Source: Paraglaciecola mesophila
Lineage (GTDB): Bacteria; Pseudomonadota; Gammaproteobacteria; Enterobacterales; Alteromonadaceae
Assembly (NCBI RefSeq): GCF_009906955.1
Contig: NZ_CP047656.1
Location: 4,587,001-4,651,000, forward strand
Direction: 5' to 3'
DNA length: 64,000 nucleotides
The stretch's first letter is position 1. The number at the start of each line of letters is the position of its first letter. Under the pieces are notes generated by a model. That model was given only the letters and a program-made list of their open reading frames with translations, made no database searches and had not been told where the DNA came from. The position numbers and the translations under genes are program-made. Shown in pieces: positions 44,006 to 52,853 of the stretch.

Positions 44006-44938
44006 TTGCAAGTCATTTTAGCACCGATGGAAGGGGTGGTTGATCACCTAATGCGAGACATGTTGAGTAAAGTCGGCGGCTTTGACTTGTGTGTCACTGA
44101 ATTTGTGAGGGTGGTGAATAGTTTACTGCCTAAAAAGGTATTTCATCGCATATGCCCTGAATTACATAATGATGGATATACCCCGAACGGCACACCTGTT
44201 CGGGTTCAATTATTGGGGCAAAACCCTCAACCGTTAGCTGAAAATGCAGTGCGCGCAGTAGAACTCGGTTCTCACGGTGTCGATCTTAATTTTGGTTGTC
44301 CAGCTAAAACAGTTAATAAAAGTAAAGGTGGCGCAGTACTGCTGCGTGAACCACAAACTTTATACGATATTGTGAGCGCAGTGCGACAAGCTGTTCCTAG
44401 TGAACACAAAGTTACCGCTAAAATGCGACTAGGGTTTGACGATAAAAGCCTTGCGTTTGAAAATGCCGCCGCTATTGAAGCAGCAGGTGCAGATTTATTG
44501 GTTATTCACGCCAGAACAAAAATGGAAGGCTACAAGCCGCCAGCGTATTGGTCATGGATTGCAGACATTAAACAGAAAGTGAATATTCCCATTATAGCGA
44601 ACGGCGAAATCTGGTCCTATGAAGATGCGATAAACTGCCAAGCCCAATCAAACTGCCAAGATATTATGTTAGGCCGAGGTATTTTAGCCATGCCAAACTT
44701 GGCGCGTGTGGTACGTGGTCAGCAGGAGGTGATGAACTGGTCTCAAGTCAATCAGTTGCTAATCGATTATTCAGGTTATGAATTGTTTGGTGACAAAGGT
44801 AAGTATTTTCCTAACCGTTTAAAACAATGGCTAGGCTATTTGTCACGTCAATACCCACAAGCCGAAGACTTGTTTATGCAAGTGCGTAGGCTGCGAGATT
44901 CGAATGAAATTGTTCAAGTGTTACAGCAACAAAGGTAA
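44006..44938 (+). CDS. dusC: tRNA-dihydrouridine(16) synthase
   Basis: FMN enzyme that reduces U16 in tRNA. It is 310 residues from TTG 44006 (LQVILAPMEGVVDHLMRDML). The sequence contains FDLCVTEFVRV, VQLLGQNP, GVDLNFGCPAKTVNKSKGGAVLL (catalytic Cys), VTAKMRLGFDD, LLVIHARTKMEGYK, ANGEIWSYEDA and MLGRGILAMPNLARVV. The DusC type fits better than DusA or DusB. Extending to TTG 43940 would add a hydrophobic stretch of 22 residues with no family support. The start is unusual and not preceded by a good site, so it is the least certain part. Confidence 0.85.
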   Translation: MQVILAPMEGVVDHLMRDMLSKVGGFDLCVTEFVRVVNSLLPKKVFHRICPELHNDGYTPNGTPVRVQLLGQNPQPLAENAVRAVELGSHGVDLNFGCPAKTVNKSKGGAVLLREPQTLYDIVSAVRQAVPSEHKVTAKMRLGFDDKSLAFENAAAIEAAGADLLVIHARTKMEGYKPPAYWSWIADIKQKVNIPIIANGEIWSYEDAINCQAQSNCQDIMLGRGILAMPNLARVVRGQQEVMNWSQVNQLLIDYSGYELFGDKGKYFPNRLKQWLGYLSRQYPQAEDLFMQVRRLRDSNEIVQVLQQQR

Positions 44939-44941
44939 CGT

Positions 44942-44991
44942 TTTCCAATAAATAATTAACCACTTAGCAATTATTTAATGGAATGGTTATC
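44942..44991. repeat. Short palindromic derivative of the repeat family (ends only)
   Basis: TTCCAATAAATAATTAACCA joined to TTAGCAATTATTTAATGGAA and TGGTTAT. This is a left-end and right-end pair of the structured repeat family with the internal 200 bp absent, as at 19290-19347. Directly follows the dusC stop. Confidence 0.55.
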
Positions 44992-45019
44992 AGCTAATTG
45001 CTGCAAGCTGAGGTGACTA

Positions 45020-45235
45020 TTACACTTGTATATCTACAATCGAGCCAACCCGTTGATTAGGATCATTGGTTTGAGAAGCTGCACTAGCTTGCTGGGTCGA
45101 CGAGGAACTTGACAAGGTTTGTGTGTCCTGCGGCGCTGTATTTCGTTCTGCTTCTGGTCTAGATGCACGGACTTCTTGTCTAGGTGCAGGCACATTGGTC
45201 TGCAAGTTATTTGCACCTGTAGAGCTCACTTCCAT
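45020..45235 (-). CDS. Small hypothetical protein, Ser/Gln-rich
   Basis: A 71-residue protein from ATG 45235, which has AAGGGG 7 nt upstream. A GTG one codon earlier is less well placed. It is low in hydrophobic residues, with a Ser/Thr/Gln-rich middle and a C-terminal RVGSIVDIQV. No signal or membrane segment. I recognise no family with certainty. The good ribosome binding site is the main reason to accept it. Confidence 0.55.
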   Translation of the reverse strand: MEVSSTGANNLQTNVPAPRQEVRASRPEAERNTAPQDTQTLSSSSSTQQASAASQTNDPNQRVGSIVDIQV

Positions 45236-45265
45236 CACATTTCCCCTTCAATTTTTCTGATTTAT

Positions 45266-45526
45266 TATACTAATCCGTATTAATAATTGCCCCCCACAGA
45301 GTGCGTCCAGCGGTTTTTTGATTAAGGCGTCGCTATGTCGTAATGGTTGTTCCCTTACAAATAGTGAGAGCGCAGAGTAAAAGCATTCCTTGCAGGCCAG
45401 TTTTAAAAGGGCATACACTGCCTTGCATGACTTCGAAAGAGAACCACTATTCATTCAGTCATGGGCCTTGTTTAAGCCCTCTTAAACTCTCGCTGAGTGA
45501 TCACTTATTGACGTGGAACGGTATTA
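45266..45526. repeat. Structured repeat family, copy C (partly degenerate)
   Basis: About 261 bp, closest to copy B. Ends TATACTAATCCG and CGTGGAACGGTATTA. Helix 2 is kept (AAAAGGGCATA / TAAGCCCTCTT, now with mismatches). The right half of helix 1 (CCGCTGG) is deleted. Lies between the small protein gene and tesA. Confidence 0.75.
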
Positions 45527-45555
45527 GTCTAGCGTTGCATTCTTTTTTATTCCAT

Positions 45556-45597
45556 GCAAAACGCAAAACGCAAAACGCAAAACGCAAAACGCAAAAC
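45556..45597. repeat. Heptanucleotide tandem repeat (GCAAAAC)x6
   Basis: Six perfect copies of GCAAAAC, ending 4 bp before the tesA stop codon at 45602. It is outside the coding sequence, so copy-number change would alter only the 3' untranslated region. A likely site of slippage. Confidence 0.9.
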
Positions 45598-45601
45598 GCT
45601 C

Positions 45602-46243
45602 TTATTCAATCACCAGAGGGCTCAAGGCCGCTCGCATAGACTCGGCAATGATTGGCTGCGCTTCGGCATTTGGATGAATACCATCAGCTTGCATCAATTT
45701 GGTATCCAAAGCGATATCAGCGAGAAAAAACGGCAGCAATGTGACGTCGCGTTCTTCGGCAATAGTAGAATAAGCCTTAGTAAAAAGTTCGGTATATCTG
45801 CGCCCATAATTAGTAGGAATTTGCATTTCTTGTAAAATAACAGTTGCACCTGATTCTTGGCTCAACTTTACAATTTCCATTAGGTTGTTGCGCATTTTAC
45901 TGATTGAATGACCTTGTAAACCGTCATTTCCACCCAGTTCAACATAAATATGGCTTGGGGAATGCTGGTTCAACAGCCTTGGTAAGCGAGCCAATGCGCC
46001 ATCGGTCGTTTCACCACTTATCGCCGCATTTACCACGGTTATGTTGCTTTTTTGCCACGCATCTTGTAACAAACTTACCCAGCTTTGTGCTTGCGTCAGC
46101 CCATAACCTGCACTTAGGCTATCACCTAATATGAGCAATTTACTCGATTTCGCCCAAAGCTGATCTGAAACCAGTAATATAGGTAAAAGAATCAATACGA
46201 CTTTGGCGCGCTTGCGCAATGAATTTACTATCAATTTAAACAC
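45602..46243 (-). CDS. tesA: Multifunctional acyl-CoA thioesterase I / lysophospholipase
   Basis: Periplasmic SGNH/GDSL hydrolase. It is 213 residues with a signal peptide (about 1-31, ending SDQLWA), block I ILGDSLSAGYG (Ser), block III VELGGNDGL (oxyanion Asn) and block V ADGIHPNAEAQP (Asp and His). The start is GTG with AGGAG 5 nt upstream. It is divergent from ybbA with only 14 bp between the start codons, as in the E. coli tesA-ybbAP arrangement. Confidence 0.93.
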   Translation of the reverse strand: MFKLIVNSLRKRAKVVLILLPILLVSDQLWAKSSKLLILGDSLSAGYGLTQAQSWVSLLQDAWQKSNITVVNAAISGETTDGALARLPRLLNQHSPSHIYVELGGNDGLQGHSISKMRNNLMEIVKLSQESGATVILQEMQIPTNYGRRYTELFTKAYSTIAEERDVTLLPFFLADIALDTKLMQADGIHPNAEAQPIIAESMRAALSPLVIE

Positions 46244-46257
46244 TATGGCTCCTGAAT

Positions 46258-46983
46258 ATGATTAAAACGTCCGCGATCACAAAAACGGTTACTACATCTC
46301 AAGGTGAACTTTCAATCCTCAAGCCAATTAGTTTTGAAGTCAAGGCAGGTGAGTCGATTGCCATAGTGGGTGCGTCAGGCTCCGGTAAATCTACATTATT
46401 GAGCTTACTTGCGGGACTTGATGAAGTAAGCAGCGGAAATATTTTCCTCGACGGTCAAGCCTTGCATGAAATGAATGAAGAGCAGCGGGCGCAATTACGT
46501 GGTGAGAAGGTTGGCTTTATATTTCAAAGCTTCATGTTGGTACAAAGTTTAACGGCGATAGAGAATATCATGTTACCTGCTGAAATCGCGGGGTTGAATA
46601 ACGCCAAACAACTTGGTCAAGAAATTCTAGATAAAGTCGGCTTAGGGCATCGTGGCGATCATTATCCTAATCAGCTATCAGGTGGTGAGCAGCAACGAGT
46701 TGCTATTGCGCGAGCGTTTATCACGAAACCGAAAATCTTGTTTGCTGATGAACCAACCGGCAATTTAGATGCCGCCAATAGCGACAAAATTGAACGGTTA
46801 TTGTTTGATTTGAACCGTGATTCTCATACTACCCTAGTACTTGTAACACATGACAATGAATTGGCTAAACACTGCCAACGTCAATTGTTAATGAACGCTG
46901 GTGAACTTAGCGAAGTATCATTATCAGATGATAATACAGGCACAACACATAGTGCGGTGATTTCGCAAAGTCAAGTAGGGTAG
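46258..46983 (+). CDS. ybbA: ABC transporter ATP-binding protein YbbA-like
   Basis: ATPase of a FtsX/LolCDE-like type ABC transporter. It is 241 residues: Walker A GASGSGKST, signature LSGGEQQRVAIARAF, Walker B ILFADEPTGNLD, H-loop VTHD. It has no clear ribosome binding site and its upstream sequence overlaps the tesA start region. It precedes the ybbP permease by 3 bp. Export substrate not known. Confidence 0.9.
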   Translation: MIKTSAITKTVTTSQGELSILKPISFEVKAGESIAIVGASGSGKSTLLSLLAGLDEVSSGNIFLDGQALHEMNEEQRAQLRGEKVGFIFQSFMLVQSLTAIENIMLPAEIAGLNNAKQLGQEILDKVGLGHRGDHYPNQLSGGEQQRVAIARAFITKPKILFADEPTGNLDAANSDKIERLLFDLNRDSHTTLVLVTHDNELAKHCQRQLLMNAGELSEVSLSDDNTGTTHSAVISQSQVG

Positions 46984-46986
46984 TGC

Positions 46987-49515
46987 ATGACTAAACAAAC
47001 ATTAAATTTAGCCTGGCGTTTATTTAAACACGAAGCGAAGCGCGGCGAGTTAACCATTATTTTACTGGCAATTATTTTGTCCGTGGCCTCAGTGTTATCC
47101 CTATCGCTTTTTAGTGAACGCTTACAGTCAGCGTTAACGGATAAAAGTGCTGAGTTTATCGCAGCAGACCGGGTACTTAAATCTCGTAAACCAGTGGATG
47201 AAAGCTGGATTGAAAAAGCCAAAGAATTTAATTTGAATACAGCGAATCAAGTTTATACGCGCTCAATGGCATTTTCTGGCGATAATATGATGTTGGTTGA
47301 CTTAAGAGCCGCTGCCCAAGGTTATCCATTAAAGGGGACAGTGAAAGTAGCCGAACAGCCTTTTGCGCCAGGACAGGCCATAAATTCGTTACCAGCCCCA
47401 GGTAATGCCTGGATTGAATCTCGCTTATTTCAAAACTTGGGGTTGAGCTTAGGACAGGTTATTGAAGTTGGCGACAAGGCATTTACCGTCAGCAAAGTGT
47501 TATCTGAAGTACCGGATGCAGGTTTCAGTGTTTTTGGTGGTGACCCAAAAGTCTTGATCAGTGAGCAAGACTTAGCCTCAACCAATATTATTGGACCAGG
47601 AAGTCGAGCGTCGTTTAGTTATTTTTTTACTGGCAGTGATAGCGATTTAGATGCGTACTACGACTGGTTAATGCCACAACTTGATAAAGAGCTGCAAAGC
47701 TGGGTATCTGTTAGTGATGATGACTCAGCTATTGGTCGTTCTATCGCAAGAGCCGAGCAATACTTTCTGTTGGCTAGCTTGTTGGCGATTGTCTTAGCGG
47801 CTGTTTCTATTGCTGTTGCCGCGCAAAGATACAGCCAACGCCACTATGACCCAGTTGCCATCATGAAAACCCTAGGGGCGAGTAAAAAAATGGTGCAACA
47901 AGTTTATTTGTTGCAAATCACGTTTATTACATTGCTTGGAATAGCCATAGGCACAGTGCTCGGTTTCTTGATCCAGCAAATAGTGGTATGGGCTTTAGCA
48001 GGCAGCGTTGATGTGTCATTAGATGTTTGGTTCTGGCGCCCGCTGATTATTGCTGTGTTTACTGGGGCAATATGTGCCGTGCTGTTTTCACTTTATCCGC
48101 TGCTTAAACTCTTTTCGGTCTCACCGCTACGTGTTTTACGCCGTGATTTAGGGGCCTCGCTGAGTTCGCGTTTTATCCAATTTTTAGCCTCAGGCGGGGC
48201 CATTTTCAGTCTGATGTGGGCTTACAGTGGTGACTTAGGCTTAAGTGCGATTTTGTTTGGCTCTGGTATCTTGTTGGTGATCAGTTTGCTGCTAGTAACC
48301 TTTGGGCTGATTTGGGTAGGACGAAGGCTTGGTCAAGGTAAGATGGGCGCGTGGCAGTTAGCATGGGCACGTATTCGTCGCCGAGCAATGGATAACGCCA
48401 TTCAACTTATTAGCTTCGCCGTGACCATTATGCTGTTGTTAATTGTGCTGGTCATGCGTAATGACATGATTGCTCAGTGGCAAAATCAGCTCCCACAAGG
48501 TACACCTAACTATTTTTTAGTGAATATCACTGAGCAGCAGTTGCCCGAATTAAAAGCACATTTCGCTAATGAAGAAGTCCATATAGAACACTTCTATCCT
48601 GTGGTGCGTGGTCGCTTCGTGGCAATCAATGACGAAAAAGTCTCTACTGCAGTCACCAAAGAAGACGAAGAAGCAGGACAAGAGCGAGGCCGTGAAGGGC
48701 TGGGCCGTGAAGCAAACCTAACCTGGAGTGATACCCTTCAACCTGAAAACGAGATTGTAGCAGGTAAGTGGTTTGAATCGGGTGAACCTTTAGCAAGTGG
48801 ATTGTATGGTGTTTCTGTCGAAGCTCGCATTGCAGACAGGCTGAATATTAAATTAGGCGACAAATTAACCTTTAATGTAGGCAGCGAGATCATCGATACG
48901 CAAGTGTCGAGTTTACGTGAAGTGAATTGGCAAACCATGCAGCCAAACTTTTTCTTTGTCATTCAACCTCAGGCGATGACTGGGTATTTACCAACGTATT
49001 TGTCGAGTTTTTACTTAGATAAATCACGCAAATCAGATATTACTGAACTGATGAAGCCCTTTGCTAGTGTCACCTTGTTTGACGTGGAGGCTCGCATTGA
49101 GCAGCTGCGCGGGATAGTGCAGCAAGTGTCATTGGCGGTAGAGTTTATATTAGTATTAGTGCTAGCTGCTGGGGCATTAGTATTGATCGCTCAAGTGCAA
49201 GCGAGTATGGATGAACGCCAGCAAGAGCTTGCTATCTTGCGCACGTTAGGGGCCAAAGGACGCTTAATACGAGCTAGTGTGTTGTTCGAATTTGTCATTA
49301 TTGGGCTAGTCGCTGGACTGATGGCGGCGTTTTCCAATGAAGTGAGTTTGTTCTTTTTACAAAGCCAAATATTTGAAATGGAAGCAGTATTGCATTGGGA
49401 GTATTGGTTTATTGCCCCAGTTGTCGGTGCGATCGTTGTTGGGGCTCTAGGCATTATAGGTTGCTGGCGCTTGTTACGCCTTAATACCAGCCACTTATTG
49501 CGTCAAATGGTCTAA
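46987..49515 (+). CDS. ybbP: ABC transporter permease YbbP-like (FtsX domains)
   Basis: An 842-residue permease with ten predicted membrane segments in the MacB/FtsX double arrangement: one near the N-terminus (about 20-42), three at about 255-370, two to four at 395-490 and three at 715-835. A large extracytoplasmic domain lies at about 50-250 and 505-705. MKTLGASKKMVQQVYLLQ and ILRTLGAKGRLIRASVLFEF are the two conserved cytoplasmic coupling segments. It works with YbbA. Confidence 0.88.
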   Translation: MTKQTLNLAWRLFKHEAKRGELTIILLAIILSVASVLSLSLFSERLQSALTDKSAEFIAADRVLKSRKPVDESWIEKAKEFNLNTANQVYTRSMAFSGDNMMLVDLRAAAQGYPLKGTVKVAEQPFAPGQAINSLPAPGNAWIESRLFQNLGLSLGQVIEVGDKAFTVSKVLSEVPDAGFSVFGGDPKVLISEQDLASTNIIGPGSRASFSYFFTGSDSDLDAYYDWLMPQLDKELQSWVSVSDDDSAIGRSIARAEQYFLLASLLAIVLAAVSIAVAAQRYSQRHYDPVAIMKTLGASKKMVQQVYLLQITFITLLGIAIGTVLGFLIQQIVVWALAGSVDVSLDVWFWRPLIIAVFTGAICAVLFSLYPLLKLFSVSPLRVLRRDLGASLSSRFIQFLASGGAIFSLMWAYSGDLGLSAILFGSGILLVISLLLVTFGLIWVGRRLGQGKMGAWQLAWARIRRRAMDNAIQLISFAVTIMLLLIVLVMRNDMIAQWQNQLPQGTPNYFLVNITEQQLPELKAHFANEEVHIEHFYPVVRGRFVAINDEKVSTAVTKEDEEAGQERGREGLGREANLTWSDTLQPENEIVAGKWFESGEPLASGLYGVSVEARIADRLNIKLGDKLTFNVGSEIIDTQVSSLREVNWQTMQPNFFFVIQPQAMTGYLPTYLSSFYLDKSRKSDITELMKPFASVTLFDVEARIEQLRGIVQQVSLAVEFILVLVLAAGALVLIAQVQASMDERQQELAILRTLGAKGRLIRASVLFEFVIIGLVAGLMAAFSNEVSLFFLQSQIFEMEAVLHWEYWFIAPVVGAIVVGALGIIGCWRLLRLNTSHLLRQMV

Positions 49516-49536
49516 TTATTTACTGAAATTGGTAAA
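49513..49536. repeat. Possible right-end fragment of the repeat family
   Basis: TAATTATTTACTGAAATTGG and TAAAAC after the ybbP stop resemble the right terminal inverted repeat (AATTATTTAATGGAATTGGTA). Only this end is present; might be chance or a remnant. Confidence 0.3.
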
Positions 49537-49559
49537 ACAGACAGCTCAAACCGTTAATA

Positions 49560-49592
49560 AGCCGATAACGCGTTATTCGTTATCGGCTTTTT
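49560..49592 (+). terminator. Terminator after ybbA-ybbP
   Basis: 11-bp stem AGCCGATAACG/CGTTATCGGCT, 7-nt loop, followed by TTTTTCT. Good intrinsic terminator. Confidence 0.85.
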
Positions 49593-49660
49593 CTACTTAA
49601 TGTAGGGTATATTTTTTACTTCATGCAAGGCATATAGAAACGCAAGATTGTTGCCTAGCG

Positions 49661-50554
49661 CTATAGACGCAAGCACTCTAATGCATGCTCAAGCTCAGGA
49701 TAATGAAATTGATAACCGTCCTCTTGTAATCGTTTCGGTATCACCCTCTGCCCGTTCAATAAGAGGTCGGCTGCTTCACCCATAATCAGGCGCAGAGCGA
49801 AAGAGGGCATAGGTAAAAAAGCCGGACGGTGTAGCACGGCACCTAAAGTTTTACTGAATTGCTCATTGGTAACGGGATTAGGCGCGGTAAAATTGTATAT
49901 CCCTTTGCACTGCGTATGTTCAATTAAATATATCAGGCCATCTAACATATCTTCTAAGTGGATCCACGACATGTACTGTTGCCCTGATCCCATTGGGCCA
50001 CCCAAACCAAACTTAAAGGGAGGTAGCATCTTCACTAATGCACCACCGCGACGAGTTAGGACAACGCCTGTGCGTACAATACACACACGGGTGTGCGCTG
50101 ATTCAGCTTGTTTGGCCAAGAACTCCCATCTTTCACATAATTGATGGCTAAACTCATCGTGTGGGGAGTCGAATGTTTCATCAATAATATTGTCGCCTTG
50201 GTGTCCGTAGTAACCAATTGCTGAACCACTAATGAATAGTGCAGGAGGCTGACTACTGGCTTTTATCAGTGAAACAAGCTTTTCGGTGAGCTCCCATCGA
50301 CTCTGTTCAATGCGCTTTTTTTGTTCATCTGTCCAGCGTTTGCTTATAATGGGTTCGCCAGCCAAATTGATAATGACGTGAAAGCCATCAAGGTTCTCGA
50401 AATCATCCAATGACGAGATTAAGGTGATTTTGTGACCTAATACCAGCTCCGCTTGCGAAACATTGCGCGTGACCACTGTGATATCGTTTGGCTTCAACTT
50501 AGGGATTAAATTAGAACCGATTAATCCTGTACCTCCAGTAATCAAAATACGCAT
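49661..50554 (-). CDS. yfcH: TIGR01777 family NAD-dependent epimerase/dehydratase-like protein (YfcH)
   Basis: A 297-residue short-chain-dehydrogenase-like protein: Rossmann start ILITGGTGLIGSNLIPKL, VIINLAGEPI, FISGSAIGYYG, MSWIHLEDMLDGLIYL, and C-terminal EAADLLLNGQRVIPKRLQEDGYQFHYP. These are the TIGR01777 marks. Reaction unknown. It is adjacent to folX, as in E. coli folX-yfcH. Confidence 0.88.
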   Translation of the reverse strand: MRILITGGTGLIGSNLIPKLKPNDITVVTRNVSQAELVLGHKITLISSLDDFENLDGFHVIINLAGEPIISKRWTDEQKKRIEQSRWELTEKLVSLIKASSQPPALFISGSAIGYYGHQGDNIIDETFDSPHDEFSHQLCERWEFLAKQAESAHTRVCIVRTGVVLTRRGGALVKMLPPFKFGLGGPMGSGQQYMSWIHLEDMLDGLIYLIEHTQCKGIYNFTAPNPVTNEQFSKTLGAVLHRPAFLPMPSFALRLIMGEAADLLLNGQRVIPKRLQEDGYQFHYPELEHALECLRL

Positions 50555-50571
50555 AGAAAATCCTTATTAAG

Positions 50572-50937
50572 TTACGTTTTAGAGCATGAAAGACATAGAG
50601 AAACCGAGTCAGCAAAGCGCAATGCATGGGGCTTATCCACTTCTGCTTCGGCATATGTCACCCTTGGGTGTTCGGCGGCGATCGTTAAGACATCAGCGGT
50701 TAATTTTTCCAGTAACGCAAAACGATTGTCCTCAACTAAATGAATAATGCGCTTTGTGATGACTTTGTAATTAAGGGCATCGTCCATGTTGTCTGAGTCA
50801 GTTGCTTGATCTGCCTGATATTCAATTTTTACATTTACGACGACATCTTGCTTGTTAATTATTTCATCTTCATTAATACCAATATAGGTACGTAAACGTA
50901 AATTTTTTATCCGGATCGTCGCTGGATTTAACTTCAT
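50572..50937 (-). CDS. folX: Dihydroneopterin triphosphate 2'-epimerase / aldolase-like (FolX)
   Basis: Tunnelling-fold pterin enzyme of 121 residues: IRIKNLRLRTYIGINEDEIINKQDVVVNV, ALNYKVITKRIIHLVEDNRFALLEKLTADV, VEVDKPHALRFADSVSL-type C-terminus. The pattern suits FolX rather than FolB, and the neighbour yfcH supports this. It is 17 bp upstream of yfcH in the same direction. Confidence 0.85.
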   Translation of the reverse strand: MKLNPATIRIKNLRLRTYIGINEDEIINKQDVVVNVKIEYQADQATDSDNMDDALNYKVITKRIIHLVEDNRFALLEKLTADVLTIAAEHPRVTYAEAEVDKPHALRFADSVSLCLSCSKT

Positions 50938-51129
50938 ATTATTACCACTCTTGTTTTACGACGTAAAAATAACCTAAAATCAGTACGTTAATATCTTTTT
51001 GTTGTTTTGTACATGGATATTATCAAGATGTCATTGATATGCCTCATAATACTAAAAACACGACGTAAGGCTATAAAGTAAGCATACTTTCCGTTAATTT
51101 TTTCATTTATTCTACAAGTGAGCTAAACC

Positions 51130-52227
51130 ATGCAAATGAAATATTCCCCTTCGCTGAAAGTGCTGTTAATACTTGCATCACTTGTGGTTGTTTTGGCTGG
51201 CATAAAAGCCGCAAGTACTATCGTCGTTCCATTCTTATTATCGATTTTTATTGCTATGTCATGTAGCCCAATTATTAATTGGGCCAACCAGTACAGGATC
51301 CCAAGAGCCGTGTCAGTGGTCTTGGTTATACTGCTCATTGTTATATTAGGCTTTATGCTTGCAGGACTTGTAGGCCAGTCGATGAATGACTTTAGCGAAA
51401 ATTTGCCGAAATACCGGAAGCAATTGGTCGAGCAATTTTCCTTTGTGATCGGTCGTCTAAACGATTTCAACATACAGATTAATAAAAACCAATTACTGTC
51501 TTATTTAGATCCCGGCGCAGCTATGAACATGGCTACTAGCTTATTGACTAGTTTGGGCGGGGTGTTGACGAATTTCTTATTAATTCTTCTTATTGTGGTG
51601 TTTATGTTGTTCGAAGCGGAATCGTTTCCTCGTAAGATCCATATTGCTTTAGATGATCCGAATATGAAAATGCGCCAAATCGACAAGTTTCTATTGTCTG
51701 TTAAGAATTATTTGGCGATCAAAACACTGGTAAGTTTAGGTACGGGGTTGGTGATAGGGCTTTGGCTGTACTTTTTAGGGGTTGATCATTACCTATTGTG
51801 GGCAATGATGGCATTCTTGCTCAACTACATACCAAACATAGGCTCAATTCTCGCCGCCATCCCAGCTGTTTTGCTGGCGCTAGTACAATTAGGCCCTGGT
51901 ATTGCCGGCTTAACGGCATTGGGGTTTGTGGTGACCAACACGGTAATGGGCAATATTATAGAGCCAAGGTATATGGGCCGAGGTCTAGGTTTGTCGACAT
52001 TAGTGGTGTTTTTGTCGCTGATTTTCTGGGGATGGTTGTTAGGCACAGTAGGCATGCTACTGTCAGTTCCTTTGACCATGATCGTCAAGATCGGCCTTGA
52101 GTCAGGGCAAGACACCCGCTGGATAGCTCTGCTCTTAGCCAGTGATGGTCCGGAGTTAAAAGAGCTTGAGCAGGTTGATGAGGAAAAACGTCAAGACAAT
52201 AGTGAGCGAGTCAAAGACGCGCAATAA
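51130..52227 (+). CDS. AI-2E family transporter (PerM/YdiK-like)
   Basis: An inner-membrane protein of 365 residues with about eight membrane segments and the family signature of AI-2E/PerM proteins: VVPFLLSIFIAMSCSPIINW at the N-terminus, FLLNYIPNIGSILAAIPAVLLAL and MGNIIEPRYMGRGLGLSTLVVFLSLIFWGWLLG. Members export various solutes; the substrate here is unknown and the AutoInducer-2 name should not be taken literally. The C-terminal 35 residues are acidic and disordered. Confidence 0.85.
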   Translation: MQMKYSPSLKVLLILASLVVVLAGIKAASTIVVPFLLSIFIAMSCSPIINWANQYRIPRAVSVVLVILLIVILGFMLAGLVGQSMNDFSENLPKYRKQLVEQFSFVIGRLNDFNIQINKNQLLSYLDPGAAMNMATSLLTSLGGVLTNFLLILLIVVFMLFEAESFPRKIHIALDDPNMKMRQIDKFLLSVKNYLAIKTLVSLGTGLVIGLWLYFLGVDHYLLWAMMAFLLNYIPNIGSILAAIPAVLLALVQLGPGIAGLTALGFVVTNTVMGNIIEPRYMGRGLGLSTLVVFLSLIFWGWLLGTVGMLLSVPLTMIVKIGLESGQDTRWIALLLASDGPELKELEQVDEEKRQDNSERVKDAQ

Positions 52228-52288
52228 AACCCTGTAAGCAGCTTTAAAAAGCTGATGAATACACTTAGAAAGGTAGGTTATTTAAAAA

Positions 52289-52315
52289 GGGGGGCATCTA
52301 TTGTTAGATGCCCCC
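52289..52315. terminator. GC-rich inverted repeat after the PerM-like gene
   Basis: 11-bp stem GGGGGCATCTA/TAGATGCCCCC, 4-nt loop. On the plus strand it is followed by TTCTATTTG, a weak T tract. On the minus strand AAAAA reads as TTTTT, so its best use may be for minus-strand transcripts, of which none is seen. Confidence 0.6.
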
Positions 52316-52390
52316 TTCTATTTGAGTGGCAGGATTTATGCGAGACTCTCCAAACCTGAAGTTATCGTGTTTTTGTATAACAAAAAGTCG

Positions 52391-52803
52391 AGTTAATCGA
52401 AGTGGAAGTTGATATAGCGCTGCCTGTTAGCCATCTAGCAGATACAACTCTAGTGGGCGTAAAATTAGGAAACCTGTCATCTGCCAATCGTTGGGGATAC
52501 AAGATCAAGGGTAGGATAAAGAATGTAAAAGTCGCGGGTGATATTGACGCAAATGAGTCATTAGCCCTTCTTTCGCTTGCCAAAAAAGGGCATGGTGTCG
52601 CGTTTTACCAGGAGTATACGTTCAAAAACAAATTGGCCAAAGGCACGCTTGTAGAAGTGTTGAGAAAGTTTAGGCCAGAGCCGTTACCAATCAATATGCG
52701 TTATGTGTCTAATCGCCTCGTTAACCCAGTATTGAAAACGTTTATTGATTATGTTGTAGCGTATTTTCCTGAGGTGAGGCCAAAGCTTGAGGCTGAAATG
52801 TGA
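52391..52803 (+). pseudogene. Remnant of a LysR-type regulator (effector-binding domain)
   Basis: About 137 codons resembling only the C-terminal effector domain of a LysR regulator: VDIALPVSHLADTTLVGVKLG, then a jump to RWGYKIKGRIKNVKVAGDIDANESLALLSLAKKGHGVAFYQEY, and PLPINMRYVSNRLVNPVLKTFIDYV. The DNA-binding domain is missing and the loop between the two beta strands is deleted. A start codon with a good site is lacking. Treated as a decayed gene. Confidence 0.7.
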
Positions 52804-52853
52804 TACTCTTAGTGTAGCTTTATTCCGAGGCTTTAACAGAGATGATTTCTGCG

